NCBI RefSeq assembly: GCF_001270745.1
Contig: NZ_KQ434759.1
Coordinates: forward strand, 62,001 to 126,000
Reading direction: 5' to 3'
DNA length: 64,000 nt
Source of the DNA: Jiangella muralis
GTDB lineage: Bacteria; Actinomycetota; Actinomycetes; Jiangellales; Jiangellaceae
The notes below the pieces were generated by a model, which did no database searches, was not told the origin of the DNA, and saw only the letters and a list, made by a program, of their open reading frames with translations. Shown here piece after piece: positions 38,376 through 47,894 of this stretch (positions are counted from its first letter, which is position 1; the number at the start of each line of letters is the position of its first letter). Position numbers and translations under genes: made by a program.

Positions 38376-38672
38376 ATGACCGCACCCGTCGAGATCGAGC
38401 GCCCCGAGGCCGCCGAGGTCCCGGTGGCGGACGTCCCGTGGATCACCATCGTCTGGAACGACCCGGTCAACCTCATGTCGTACGTCACCTACGTCTTTCA
38501 GGCATACTTCGCCTATCCGAAGACGAAGGCCGAGAAGCTGATGCTCGACGTCCACGAGAAGGGGAAGGCCGTCGTGTCCTCCGGCACGCGTGAAGAGATG
38601 GAGCGCGACGTCGAGGCCATGCACTCCTACGGGCTGTGGGCCACGCTGCAGAAGGCGGGGGACCGAGTCTGA
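38376..38672 (+). CDS. clpS: ATP-dependent Clp protease adaptor ClpS
   Basis: This 98-residue adaptor delivers N-degron substrates to the Clp protease. The N-end pocket segment is [20 protein letters not shown], with the conserved Asp-Pro-Val-Asn, and the His-containing helix is [35 protein letters not shown] completes the fold. The ATG at 38376 follows a GGGGG ribosome site 5 bp upstream. It is translationally linked to a DUF2017 gene, as in other actinobacteria. Confidence 0.95.
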   Translation: MTAPVEIERPEAAEVPVADVPWITIVWNDPVNLMSYVTYVFQAYFAYPKTKAEKLMLDVHEKGKAVVSSGTREEMERDVEAMHSYGLWATLQKAGDRV

Positions 38673-39262
38673 GCACCGCGTTCCGTCGAGCTCGCGGGGG
38701 CGTCGTCGCCGCGTCGTTCCACGTCGTCGAGGTCGAGCTGCTGCGCTCGCTGGTGGGCCAGCTGCTCGAACTCGTCCGCGAGGAACCGGCCGACCTCACC
38801 GGCGGCGACGGCTGGGCCGCCGAGCTCGGCCTGGCCGACGACGCCGCCTCCCGGCCGACCGACCCGGTGCTGCTGCGCCTGTTCCCCGACGGCTACCGCG
38901 AGGACACCGAGGCCGCGTCCGACTTCCGCCGCTTCACCGAGCGCGGCCTGCGCGACCGCAAGGCCGCCGCCGCGGCGACGGTGCTCGCCTCCCTGGCCAC
39001 GGCCGACGCCGCCGACGTGCCGGCGAAGAACCGCGAGAAGATCCGCATCGAACTGGACGCCGCCGAGTCCGAGGCCTGGCTGCGCACGCTGACCGACCTC
39101 CGGCTGGCCCTGGGGACGCGGCTCGGCGTGACGGACGCCGACGAGGACGACTGGCTCTCGCTCGACGAGAACGACCCCCGCCGCCACGTGCACGACGTGT
39201 ACGACTGGCTCGGCTGGGTCCAGGAGACGCTGGTCCGCACCCTCTCGTCTGCCCTGGAGTAG
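38636..39262 (+). CDS. DUF2017 family protein (ClpS-associated)
   Basis: This is the conserved actinobacterial protein always found after clpS; its function is unknown. Family segments are [56 protein letters not shown] and a C-terminal [15 protein letters not shown] give GTG 38636, which overlaps clpS by 37 bp. The conserved region begins later, so a CTG at 38669 (CTGA, coupled to the clpS stop, with GGGGGA upstream) is an attractive alternative start. Confidence 0.88.
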   Translation: MGHAAEGGGPSLSTAFRRARGGVVAASFHVVEVELLRSLVGQLLELVREEPADLTGGDGWAAELGLADDAASRPTDPVLLRLFPDGYREDTEAASDFRRFTERGLRDRKAAAAATVLASLATADAADVPAKNREKIRIELDAAESEAWLRTLTDLRLALGTRLGVTDADEDDWLSLDENDPRRHVHDVYDWLGWVQETLVRTLSSALE

Positions 39263-39284
39263 GCGCCTCCGTATCCTGGCAACC

Positions 39285-39698
39285 GTGCTGAGCATCCGCC
39301 GTGACATCGTCGACGCCATCGTGGCGCATGCCCGCAAGGATCACCCGGACGAAGCGTGCGGCGTCGTCGCGGGGCCGGTGGGCAGCGACCGCCCGGAGCG
39401 GTTCGTCCCGATGCTCAACGCCGCCCGGTCGCCCACGTTCTACGAGTTCGACTCGATGGACCTGCTGCGCCTGTACCGCGAGATGGACGACAACGACGAG
39501 GAGCCGGTCGTCATCTACCACTCGCACACCGCCACCGAGGCGTACCCGTCGCGCACCGATGTCTCCCTCGCGAACGAGCCGGGCGCTCACTACGTCCTCG
39601 TGTCGACCCGCGACGACGACACGCAGGACTTCCGTTCGTTCCGGATCGTGGACGGCGAGGTGACCGAGGAGGAAGTCCAGGTCATCGATGGGGAATGA
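39285..39698 (+). CDS. mec: Mec+-type JAMM metalloprotease
   Basis: This 137-residue Mov34/JAMM zinc peptidase acts on the sulfur carrier CysO, releasing cysteine or trimming its C-terminus. The JAMM ligands are E23 (PDEACGVVAG), H79 and H81 (YHSHTATEAY), S89 and D92 (PSRTD). The GTG start lies 23 bp after the DUF2017 stop. Gene order mec-cysO-cysM reproduces the mycobacterial cysteine pathway that uses O-phosphoserine. In this genome its action may also be needed to expose the CysO di-glycine (see that gene). Confidence 0.93.
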   Translation: MLSIRRDIVDAIVAHARKDHPDEACGVVAGPVGSDRPERFVPMLNAARSPTFYEFDSMDLLRLYREMDDNDEEPVVIYHSHTATEAYPSRTDVSLANEPGAHYVLVSTRDDDTQDFRSFRIVDGEVTEEEVQVIDGE

Positions 39699-39763
39699 TG
39701 GGCCCCGGCACCGCCGTTGCCTCATTGAGCATCCCCATCGACAACGAGTCCAGGAGCAGTCCG

Positions 39764-40042
39764 ATGGCCGTCGAGGTCCGCATCCCCACGATCCTGCGCC
39801 AGTACACCGGCGGCGCGAAGACCGTCGAGGGCGCCGGCGACACGCTGGCCGCGCTGATCGACGACCTCGAGAGCAAGCACCCGGGGCTGCGCGACCGGCT
39901 GGTCGAGAACGGCTCGCTGCGCCGGTTCGTCAACGTGTACGTCAACGACGAGGACGTCCGCTTCCTCGGCGGTGAGAAGGCGGCGCTCACCGACGGCGAC
40001 AACGTCACGGTGCTGCCGGCGGTCGCCGGCGGGGCGCGCTGA
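39764..40042 (+). CDS. cysO: Sulfur carrier protein CysO (ubiquitin-like)
   Basis: This 92-residue MoaD/ThiS-like carrier donates sulfur to CysM as a C-terminal thiocarboxylate. Its sequence follows CysO closely: EVRIPTILRQYTGGAKTVEG, RRFVNVYVNDEDVRFLGGE and TVLPAVAGG. Unlike a mature carrier it ends GGAR, with two residues beyond the di-glycine, so proteolytic trimming by the adjacent JAMM enzyme would be needed before activation. The ATG at 39764 follows CAGGAGC. cysM starts 12 bp later. Confidence 0.93.
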   Translation: MAVEVRIPTILRQYTGGAKTVEGAGDTLAALIDDLESKHPGLRDRLVENGSLRRFVNVYVNDEDVRFLGGEKAALTDGDNVTVLPAVAGGAR

Positions 40043-41002
<960 letters not shown>

Positions 41003-41016
41003 CGTACGGTGCAGTG

Positions 41017-41592
41017 ATGCGCCAGCTGGTCTATTACATCGGTCAGACCATCGACGGGTTCATCGCCGGCCCGAACGACGAGATCGACTTCTTCCCGGTG
41101 CCCGACGAGTACTCGACGTGGATGTTCACCCAGTTCGGTGACGCGCTGCCGAGCCACGCCCGGCAGCTGGGCCGCATCGACGACGTCCCGAACTCGCGGT
41201 TCGACACCATCGTCATGGGCCGGCGCACGTACCAGCCGGCGCTCGACGTCGGCATCACCAGCCCGTACGCCCACCTGCGGCAGTACGTCGTGTCGACGAC
41301 GCTGGGCGAGTCGCCGGACCCCGCCGTCACCATCGTCGACGGCGACCCGGTGGCCGCCGTCCGGGCGCTCAAGGCCGAGGACTCCGAGCTGGACGTCTAC
41401 CTCGCCGGCGGCGCTGCGCTGGCCGGCGCGCTGCTGCCCGAGATCGACCGCATGGTCGTCAAGCAGTACCCGGTGGTCGCCGGCGCCGGGGTGCCGCTGT
41501 TCTCCACCGGGTTCGCGCCGGCCGCGTTCGAGCTGACCGACGTGCAGACGTTCGGCAGCGGCCACGTGGTGCTCGACTACCGCCGGGCCTAG
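41017..41592 (+). CDS. Dihydrofolate reductase/RibD C-terminal-like protein
   Basis: This 191-residue protein has the DHFR-like fold of the RibD_C family: [20 protein letters not shown] at the N-terminus, [20 protein letters not shown] carrying the (G)RRTY nucleotide motif, and [20 protein letters not shown] for the second Gly-rich loop. The substrate is unknown; these are NADPH-dependent reductases of uncertain role. It occupies the place that a rhomboid gene has in the mycobacterial version of this block, so it is a local replacement or insertion. Confidence 0.88.
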   Translation: MRQLVYYIGQTIDGFIAGPNDEIDFFPVPDEYSTWMFTQFGDALPSHARQLGRIDDVPNSRFDTIVMGRRTYQPALDVGITSPYAHLRQYVVSTTLGESPDPAVTIVDGDPVAAVRALKAEDSELDVYLAGGAALAGALLPEIDRMVVKQYPVVAGAGVPLFSTGFAPAAFELTDVQTFGSGHVVLDYRRA

Positions 41593-41657
41593 AGCCGACG
41601 TGGCGTTCGCCACGTCCAGGCGCCGGGGCGGCCCTGGCGGCGTACGCTCTTGCACCG

Positions 41658-42491
41658 ATGAACGACGCACCGATCGGGATCTTCGACAGCGGAGTGGGCG
41701 GTCTGACGGTCGCCCGCTCCGTGCTCGACCAGCTCCCGCACGAGCCCGTCCTGTACGTCGGCGACACCGCGCGCGGCCCGTACGGTCCACGGCCGATCGC
41801 GCAGGTGCGTGAGTTCGCCCTCGACGTCATGGACACTCTCGTCGCCGAGGGGGTGAAGATGCTGGTCATCGCCTGCAACTCGGCCAGCAGCGCGGTGCTG
41901 CGCGACGCCCGCGAACGCTACGACATCCCCGTCGTCGAGGTCATCCAGCCGGCCGTGCGCCGCGCCGTCGCCGCGACCCGCAACAACGCCGTCGGCGTCA
42001 TCGCCACCCGCGCGACCGTCACGTCGCGCGCCTACGAGGACTCCTTCGCCGCCGCGCCGCACCTCAGCATCACCGCTCAGGCCTGTCCGCGGTTCGTCGA
42101 GTTCGTCGAGGCCGGCATCACCCACGGCGCGGAGCTGGAATCCGCGGCCCGCGAGTACCTCGAACCGATCCGTGCGGCCGGCGTCGACACGCTGGTGCTC
42201 GGCTGCACCCACTACCCGCTGCTCACCGGCGTCGTCTCGTACGTCATGGGCGAGGCGGTCACGTTGGTCAGCAGCGCCGAGGAGACCGCGAAGGACGTCT
42301 ACCGCACGCTGGTCGACCACCGGCTGATGCGCGACGACGCGCTGCCGCCGCCGCGGCACCAGTTCCGCTCCACCGGCGACGCCCGGCCGTTCCGCGAGCT
42401 GGGCGGCCGGTTCCTCGGCCCGGAGATCGCGTCGGTCGAGGAGACGTCCGAACTGCCGGTCGTCGGCCGCGACCTGGCGGTCGGCTCTTGA
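41658..42491 (+). CDS. murI: Glutamate racemase
   Basis: This 277-residue enzyme supplies D-glutamate for peptidoglycan. The two catalytic cysteines are C73 ([12 protein letters not shown]) and C183 ([13 protein letters not shown]), with [18 protein letters not shown] at the N-terminus and [13 protein letters not shown] following. It overlaps the next gene by TTGA. The murI-MBL pair is conserved in actinobacteria; here the usual followers rph and rdgB are displaced by about 8 kb. Confidence 0.96.
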   Translation: MNDAPIGIFDSGVGGLTVARSVLDQLPHEPVLYVGDTARGPYGPRPIAQVREFALDVMDTLVAEGVKMLVIACNSASSAVLRDARERYDIPVVEVIQPAVRRAVAATRNNAVGVIATRATVTSRAYEDSFAAAPHLSITAQACPRFVEFVEAGITHGAELESAAREYLEPIRAAGVDTLVLGCTHYPLLTGVVSYVMGEAVTLVSSAEETAKDVYRTLVDHRLMRDDALPPPRHQFRSTGDARPFRELGGRFLGPEIASVEETSELPVVGRDLAVGS

Positions 42492-43240
42492 GGCTCACGG
42501 TGCTGGGCTGCTCCGGGTCGATGCCCGGGCCCGGCTCGCCCGCGTCCGGCTACCTGGTCGAGGCGGACGGGGTCCGGCTGGTGCTGGACCTCGGCAACGG
42601 CGCGCTCGGCCCGCTGCAGGACGTCGTCGGCGTCGCCGGGCTGGCCGAGCTGGACGCCGTCGTGCTCACCCACCTGCACCCGGACCACTGCATGGACCTG
42701 TGCGGGCTGTACGTCGCGCTGCGCTACGGGATGCCGTCGCGGCGGCGGATCCCGGTGTACGGGCCGGCCGCGACCGCCGACCGGATGGCCGCGGCGTACG
42801 GCAAGGAGCCCGACCCCGGGCTGTCCGGCGAGTTCGACTTCCGCGAGCACCCGGTGGACGGGTTCCGCGTCGGGCCGCTGTCGGTGCGGGTGGCGCCGGT
42901 CGTGCACCCCGTCGCCGCGTACGCCGTCCGGATCGAGCACGACGGCCGGTCGCTGGTGTACTCCGGCGACACCGCGGCGACGCCGGCGCTGGTCGAGCTG
43001 GCCCGCGACACCGACCTGTTCCTCTGCGAGGCCGCCTACGCCGACGGCGACGACAACCCGCCGGGCATCCACCTGACCGGGCGCGAGGCCGGCGAGCACG
43101 CGGCCGCCGCCGGAGCCCGTCGACTGGTCGTCACGCACGTGCCACCATGGGGCGATCCGCAGCGTGCGGCCGAGCACGCGAGCGCGGTGTACGACGGGCC
43201 GGTGGAACTCGCCGTGCCGGGGGGCCACTGGGAGGTCTGA
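42488..43240 (+). CDS. Metallo-beta-lactamase-fold hydrolase (Rv1339-like)
   Basis: This 250-residue MBL-fold hydrolase has the metal site [13 protein letters not shown], further ligands in [16 protein letters not shown] and [15 protein letters not shown], and [17 protein letters not shown] at the end. Position after murI and sequence layout match mycobacterial Rv1339, reported as an atypical class II cyclic-nucleotide phosphodiesterase; ribonuclease Z-like activity is the alternative. The TTG start overlaps the murI stop (TTGA). The stop overlaps the PIG-L gene start (TGATG). Confidence 0.88.
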   Translation: MRLTVLGCSGSMPGPGSPASGYLVEADGVRLVLDLGNGALGPLQDVVGVAGLAELDAVVLTHLHPDHCMDLCGLYVALRYGMPSRRRIPVYGPAATADRMAAAYGKEPDPGLSGEFDFREHPVDGFRVGPLSVRVAPVVHPVAAYAVRIEHDGRSLVYSGDTAATPALVELARDTDLFLCEAAYADGDDNPPGIHLTGREAGEHAAAAGARRLVVTHVPPWGDPQRAAEHASAVYDGPVELAVPGGHWEV

Positions 43241-44022
43241 TGACGGAGCACGACGACACGGCCGAGCAGGCGGGGCCGCCGTTCCCGATGCCGACGGCGC
43301 CGCTGGAACCGCTGCCCGAGAACTGGGAACGGGCGCTGGTCATCGCCGCGCACCCCGACGACGTCGAGTACGGCGCCGCCGCGGCCATCGCGCGCTGGAC
43401 CGGGCAGGGCAAGCAGGTCGTGTACTGCATGGTCACCAGCGGCGAGGCGGGCATCGACACCATGCCGCCGGAGCAGACCGGACCGCTGCGCGAGAAGGAG
43501 GAGCGCGACTCCGCCGCCGTTGTGGGCGTCGACGAGGTCGAGTTCCTCGGCTACCCCGACGGCGTCATCGAGTACGGCCTGCCGCTGCGCCGCGACGTCG
43601 CCCGGGTCATCCGCCGGCACCGTCCCGACATCGTCATCACCGGCAACTTCCACGAGACCTTCGGCGGGGTCATGCTCAACCAGGCCGACCACATCGCCGT
43701 CGGCAAGGCCGTGCTCGACGGCGCCCGCGACGCCGGCAACCGGTGGGTGTTCACCGAGCTGCTGGACGAGGGCCTGGAACCGTGGAACAAGGTGCGCGCC
43801 ATCTGGGCGGCCGGGTCGCCGGAGGCCGCGCACGGCGTCGACATCACCGACACGTTCGAGCTGGGCGTCCGGTCGCTGGAGGCGCACGCCGGGTACCTCG
43901 GCGCGCTGCCCGGCCACCCCGAGCCGGCCGAGTTCCTCGGCATGTTCGCCCGCCAGGCCGGTCCCCGGCTCGGCGTCGAGTGCGCGTCCGTCTTCGAGGT
44001 CTACCCGCTGATGCTCTACTGA
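43240..44022 (+). CDS. PIG-L-family N-acetyl-sugar deacetylase
   Basis: This 260-residue zinc deacetylase of the MshB/Mca/LmbE group has the metal motif VIAAHPDDVEYGAAAAIARW near residue 37 and the third ligand in LNQADHIAVGKAVLDG. HETFGG precedes it. Relatives deacetylate GlcNAc-inositol (mycothiol synthesis) or detoxify mycothiol conjugates; which applies is not clear. It is translationally coupled to the MBL gene and is the first gene of the accessory stretch. Palindromic element B begins 13 bp after its stop. Confidence 0.88.
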   Translation: MTEHDDTAEQAGPPFPMPTAPLEPLPENWERALVIAAHPDDVEYGAAAAIARWTGQGKQVVYCMVTSGEAGIDTMPPEQTGPLREKEERDSAAVVGVDEVEFLGYPDGVIEYGLPLRRDVARVIRRHRPDIVITGNFHETFGGVMLNQADHIAVGKAVLDGARDAGNRWVFTELLDEGLEPWNKVRAIWAAGSPEAAHGVDITDTFELGVRSLEAHAGYLGALPGHPEPAEFLGMFARQAGPRLGVECASVFEVYPLMLY

Positions 44023-44034
44023 GCCTCCCGGGCG

Positions 44035-44090
44035 CCATGATCATCAACCTTCTGGGTTGCTCTGACGACCAGGAAGGTTGATGATCATGG
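44035..44090. repeat. Solitary 56-bp palindromic element B
   Basis: The arms CCATGATCATCAACCTT (44035-44051) and AAGGTTGATGATCATGG (44074-44090) are identical to those of element A at 34628-34683. The 22-base core differs (CTGGGTTGCTCTGACGACCA and two more bases), with its own CTGG/CCAG pairing. It lies between the PIG-L and sortase genes, and TGA within its TGATCA is the sortase stop codon. Equal length and arms with divergent cores are the mark of a repeat family kept under structural constraint. Confidence 0.85.
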
Positions 44091-44834
44091 AACGAGCACG
44101 CCGGTCGCGTACATCCGCTTCTCCGATCCCCACCGCGGCCAGCACGTCGTCAGCGTCAGCCGGGCCTCGGCGGGCTCGGTCCCGGCCGGCTCGCCGGGCA
44201 CCGGGTCGACCACCCACAGCTCGGTCGCCTCGATGACGTTGCCGTCGTCGTCGCCGTCGGGCGCGTCGTCCAGTTCGTACCGGAACACCCCGTCGATGGT
44301 CTCGATCTCGACGACGTCGCCCGCGCGCAGCTCGGCGAAGCGTGCGAACGGCTCGCCGTGCCCGGACCGGTGCGCGGCGACGGCGACGTTGCCCAGCCGG
44401 CCGGGGTCGGCGCTGTCGACGTAGTGGCCGGGCCCGTCCTTGAGGTCCTCGGGGTCGGTGCCCTCGATGACGATGCGCTCCCAGTCGTCGCCGAAGCGGG
44501 GGATGCGCAGAATCCCGTACGCGTCGCCCAGCTCCAGCGGCTCCGGCGTCGGCGCCGCGTCGGTCTCGACAGGCTCGTCGGAGCGGCTGAGCAGGTGCTG
44601 CTGGAACTGGTCGCGCAGGTCGTCCTGGGCGGCCGCGGTCTGCAGTCCGGTGCCCCAGAACGTGTAGACGACGAACAGCAGCACCAGCGCGCCGGCGGTC
44701 AGCAGCAATTCGCCGGCCACCCCGGCGGCGACCAGCGCGCGGCCGCCGGGCCGCCCGCCGCGGGCCGTCCGGCGATGCCTCGGCGCCGCCCTGCGCTGCA
44801 CGGTCCCGAAGGTAGCCGGGACACCGGCGGGCAT
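44085..44834 (-). CDS. Class E sortase
   Basis: This 249-residue cell-surface transpeptidase has a basic N-terminus, one membrane helix (GELLLTAGALVLLFVVYTFW, about 41-60), an acidic linker, then the sortase barrel. The catalytic triad is H155 (VAAHRSGHGEPFARFAEL), C231 (LTLTTCWPRWG) and R240 (SEKRMYATGVLVP). Class E enzymes attach LAxTG-type proteins to peptidoglycan in GC-rich actinobacteria; no substrate protein is encoded nearby. Its stop codon lies inside palindromic element B. Confidence 0.93.
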   Translation of the reverse strand: MPAGVPATFGTVQRRAAPRHRRTARGGRPGGRALVAAGVAGELLLTAGALVLLFVVYTFWGTGLQTAAAQDDLRDQFQQHLLSRSDEPVETDAAPTPEPLELGDAYGILRIPRFGDDWERIVIEGTDPEDLKDGPGHYVDSADPGRLGNVAVAAHRSGHGEPFARFAELRAGDVVEIETIDGVFRYELDDAPDGDDDGNVIEATELWVVDPVPGEPAGTEPAEARLTLTTCWPRWGSEKRMYATGVLVP

Positions 44835-44859
44835 GCAGGCGATTCGGGTTGTTCAGGTC

Positions 44860-45441
44860 CTAGCCAGTGTCGAGTATCGGTCCGAGGATCTCGCCCACCT
44901 CAGTCATCTCGTAACGACCGACCAGGAGCTCCAGCAGCTCCACCGCCGTGTGCGGCGGTCTCTGGTGTCGTTCGGCGAGCATCTGGAGCGCTCGGGCGGC
45001 GCGGTTCGGGTCGACGTCGGCGGTGTTCGCCGCGAACTCCCGGACGCTGAGGATCTCGACGTGAGCGGGTATGAGGTCCGGCGGAAAGTCCTTGAGGTTC
45101 TCGGTGACGATCGCGCCGGCGCCGCCGACCACTGCCGTGGCGACGACGTGCTCGTCGTCGCGATCTGGCAGCCCGAACGTTCCGTCCAGCCCTTCCCATC
45201 CTGTCACGAGGGCGTCGTCAAAGTGCCGCCGCATCTGATTGAGCAGGTGGTCGGCGCGCTCGGTCGCCGTCGACGGCTCCGCATCGCGCCGCAACCACTT
45301 GCCCTGCTCGTGACGATGCAGCTCCGCGAGGATCGCCTCGCTCCACAGCGGCCGATAGAGACCTTCGACCGCCATCGACAGCACGAAGTCGCGCTGCAGG
45401 CTGGGCCACAGCACGCACGTGTCGAGGACCGCCGCGAACAT
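44860..45441 (-). CDS. PIN-domain toxin (VapC-like ribonuclease)
   Basis: This 193-residue protein has a PIN ribonuclease fold at the N-terminus: AAVLDTCVLWPSLQRDFVLS (D7), the acidic residue in LWSEAILAELHRHEQGKWLR, FGLPDRDDEHVVATAVVGGA, and GAIVTENLKDFPPDLI. The last 60 residues are a helical extension. It follows the HTH protein gene by 18 bp, the usual antitoxin-then-toxin order. Target RNA is unknown. Confident as a PIN protein; toxin-antitoxin function is inferred from pairing and operator structure. Confidence 0.88.
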   Translation of the reverse strand: MFAAVLDTCVLWPSLQRDFVLSMAVEGLYRPLWSEAILAELHRHEQGKWLRRDAEPSTATERADHLLNQMRRHFDDALVTGWEGLDGTFGLPDRDDEHVVATAVVGGAGAIVTENLKDFPPDLIPAHVEILSVREFAANTADVDPNRAARALQMLAERHQRPPHTAVELLELLVGRYEMTEVGEILGPILDTG

Positions 45442-45459
45442 GCGGCCATCCTGGCAGGG

Positions 45460-45987
45460 TCAGGCGCCGCCTCGCGACCGCTCCGCAGCGACCTCCGCTC
45501 GGACGCGGCGGAACTCCGCGGCCATCGCCTCCGGGTCCTCGTCCGGATCGTCGTAGTCCACCGAGGTGTCGAGGAGCGCGCGGTACTGCTGTTCCCGGCG
45601 TTGCCTCCGGTACCGCAGCAGGTCGTCGAGTTTGACCATCCGGCGCCGCTTACCCGGGGTCTCGGCGGGCATGACGCCGGCGTCGATCAGCTTCACCACC
45701 GTGGGCCGGCTGACGCCGAGGAGGTCGGCAGCCTGCTGGGTGGTGAGCAGCTTGTTCTGCGGGACCACCGTGACGGCCTTGCCGGCCTGCAGGGCTTCGA
45801 CGATCTGCCGCATCGCACGGTGAATGGACGCGGGAACCTCGACACTGTCGTGCTCGTCGGCTCCGACCAGCAGGTAGCGTGCTGCCGGCCGGCCGCCGCG
45901 GACTCGTTCGTGCGCGTCCAGGAAGCTCAGCACGTCGGCGAGCTGCTCGGGCTGCTCGGGTAGATACGTCTGCTGCTCCATAGCCAT
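45460..45987 (-). CDS. Excisionase-type HTH antitoxin of the PIN pair
   Basis: This 175-residue DNA-binding protein carries a central HTH_17 excisionase-like motif (LLTTQQAADLLGVSRPTVVK, then LIDAGVMPAETPGKRRRMVK), and a basic C-terminal helix (LLRYRRQRREQQYRALL) that ends acidic (DYDDPDEDPEAMAAEFRRVR). I chose ATG 45987, with GGAGGGAGG upstream; a longer in-frame version would consume the operator. HTH_17 proteins beside PIN toxins are a known actinobacterial toxin-antitoxin arrangement. Autorepression through the repeats at 46007-46044 is likely. Confidence 0.85.
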   Translation of the reverse strand: MAMEQQTYLPEQPEQLADVLSFLDAHERVRGGRPAARYLLVGADEHDSVEVPASIHRAMRQIVEALQAGKAVTVVPQNKLLTTQQAADLLGVSRPTVVKLIDAGVMPAETPGKRRRMVKLDDLLRYRRQRREQQYRALLDTSVDYDDPDEDPEAMAAEFRRVRAEVAAERSRGGA

Positions 45988-46006
45988 GGCGGACGCCTCC
46001 CTCCTT

Positions 46007-46044
46007 TTACGAAACAAGCGTAACTCGTTTCGTAAGTTTCGCAA
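46007..46044. promoter_or_regulatory. Three-half-site operator upstream of the toxin-antitoxin pair
   Basis: TTACGAAAC (46007-46015) and GTTTCGTAA (46027-46035) form a perfect 9-bp inverted repeat with an 11-bp spacer. A third half-site GTTTCGCAA (46036-46044) follows directly. The patch is AT-rich against its surroundings and starts 19 bp upstream of the antitoxin ATG. This is a typical toxin-antitoxin autoregulatory operator; binding by the HTH protein is inferred. Confidence 0.7.
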
Positions 46045-46112
46045 CTACGCATCGCCGGGATCGCGGCGTACGATGCCAGGCGAGAGCTTCCCACACCGCC
46101 GTGGAGGGGGCC

Positions 46113-47894
46113 GTGGGCCGACGCAGGCACGACACCGACCGCACGGCGGAAGCGCGCGCCGACGCGCTGGCGTCGGTCGTGGAGGACCTGGCCGGGAAGT
46201 TCACCCTCCGGCCGCTGCTCGACCGCATCCTGCGCCGCTCGGTGGAACTGCTCGGCGCCGACGCCGGGTCGATCTGCAGCGTCGACGAGACCGCGGGCGT
46301 GTACCGGAAGGAGGCCGACTTCGGCATCGCCTGCCAGTCCGGCCGCAGCTTCCCGCTGTCCGAGGGCATGACCGGCGCGGTGGTCGCCGCCCGCGCGCCA
46401 CTCATCTTCGCCGAGTACACCCACGTCCCCGGCGGGCACGTCGCGCCGGCCGACCGCGCGACGCTGCATGGCGTGATCGGGGTGCCGATCGCCTGGCGGG
46501 GCCGCGTCATCGGCGCGTGCATCGTGTTCAGCCGCGACCCCGAGCGCAGCTTCTCCGACGACGACGCACGGCTGCTGGAGCTGTTCGCCAAGCATGCCGC
46601 CATCGCGATCGTCAACGCGCGCATGCACGAGCAGCTGGAGGAGCGCACCCGTGCCGAGGCCACCGCCGCCGAGCGGGAGCGCCTCGTCAGTGAGGTGCAC
46701 GACAGCGTCGCGCAGGGGCTGGCGGCCGTGCTGGCCCACCTCGAAGGGGTGACGGGGCCCGACGGCGGGCAGCTGGCGGCCGCGCGCGAGGCGGCCCGGG
46801 GCGCGCTGGCGGAGTCGCGGCGCTGGGCGCTGGGACTGGCGCCGTTGCTGCTGGAGGGCCACTCGCTGGAGGAGGCGATCGGCGTCGAGATCGCGTGGGC
46901 CCGGTCCACCGGCAACCTCGACGCCAAGCTGGTCGTCGCGGGGCAGCCGGCGCCGCTGGCGCCGGAGGTGGCGCACCAGGCGTTCCGCATCGTCCAGGAG
47001 GCGCTGACGAACATCGTGCAGCACGCGGCGGCGGCATCGGCGCGGGTCGGGGTGGTGTACGGGCCGGACGAGCTGGTGCTGATGGTGCAGGACGACGGCC
47101 GCGGCTTCGACCGGGCGGCGTCACAGGAGCCGGGGACGGGCGGGTTCGGGCTGCGCGGCATCGTCGCCCGGGCCCGGACGTACGGCGGCAGCGTCGGCGT
47201 CGAGTCGACGCCCGGCTGGGGGACGCAGATCCGCGCGAGCCTGCCGTACCAGCCGGCCGAGTCGGCCGACCCGGCCGGGAACCGGCTGCGCGTCCTCGTC
47301 GTCGACGACCAGCCGGTCACGCGGGCCGGGCTGGCCCGGCTGCTGGCGGCCGCCGAGCCGGGCGTGCGGGTGGTCGCCGAGATCGGCGGCGCTCCGGCGC
47401 TGCTCGACGCGTACCGGCTGCTCCGCCCGGACGTCGTGCTGGTCGACGCCTACCTGGGCGGGCATGACGGCGTCGAGTGCACGCGGCAGCTGGTCGCCGA
47501 GGATCCGGGCGCGGCGGTCGTGCTGCTGGGCGCGACGGCCGGCGACCCGATCGTCGCGCAGGCGCTGCGGGCCGGCGCGCGCGGCTGCGTCGGGCCGGAC
47601 GCGGACGGTCCCGAGCTGGCCCGCGCGGTGCTCGCGGCGGCGCACGGCGGCATCACGCTGTCCGCCGGCGGCCGCGACGCGCTGCCCCGGCCGGCCGCAC
47701 CCACCGCGGACGCCGCCGCGCTCACCGTCCGCGAGCGCGAGGTCCGCGACCTGCTCGAACGCGGGCTGCGCGACAAGCAGATCGCGGAGCGGCTGACCAT
47801 CTCCGTCAAGACGGTCGAGAAGCACGTCGGCGCCGTCCTGCGCAAGACCGGCGCCAGCAACCGCACCGAGGTCGCCGCCCGCGCGGCAAGGTAG
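46113..47894 (+). CDS. Fused two-component regulator: GAF, histidine kinase, receiver, LuxR HTH
   Basis: This single 593-residue soluble protein contains sensor, kinase and DNA-binding output. A GAF domain (about 20-170; ICSVDETAGVYRKEADFGIA) is followed by HisKA_3 with H196 (LVSEVHDSVAQGLAAVLAHL), HATPase (FRIVQEALTNIVQHA; DDGRGF; GFGLRGIVARART), a receiver with D445 (RPDVVLVDAYLGGHDG) and a LuxR helix-turn-helix (LTVREREVRDLLERG; KQIAERLTISVKTVEKHVGA). In the receiver the otherwise invariant Lys is missing (GCVGPDADGP), so phospho-switching may be altered. GTG 46113 follows GGAGGGGG. It directly precedes the aldolase operon, which it probably controls. Confidence 0.9.
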   Translation: MGRRRHDTDRTAEARADALASVVEDLAGKFTLRPLLDRILRRSVELLGADAGSICSVDETAGVYRKEADFGIACQSGRSFPLSEGMTGAVVAARAPLIFAEYTHVPGGHVAPADRATLHGVIGVPIAWRGRVIGACIVFSRDPERSFSDDDARLLELFAKHAAIAIVNARMHEQLEERTRAEATAAERERLVSEVHDSVAQGLAAVLAHLEGVTGPDGGQLAAAREAARGALAESRRWALGLAPLLLEGHSLEEAIGVEIAWARSTGNLDAKLVVAGQPAPLAPEVAHQAFRIVQEALTNIVQHAAAASARVGVVYGPDELVLMVQDDGRGFDRAASQEPGTGGFGLRGIVARARTYGGSVGVESTPGWGTQIRASLPYQPAESADPAGNRLRVLVVDDQPVTRAGLARLLAAAEPGVRVVAEIGGAPALLDAYRLLRPDVVLVDAYLGGHDGVECTRQLVAEDPGAAVVLLGATAGDPIVAQALRAGARGCVGPDADGPELARAVLAAAHGGITLSAGGRDALPRPAAPTADAAALTVREREVRDLLERGLRDKQIAERLTISVKTVEKHVGAVLRKTGASNRTEVAARAAR

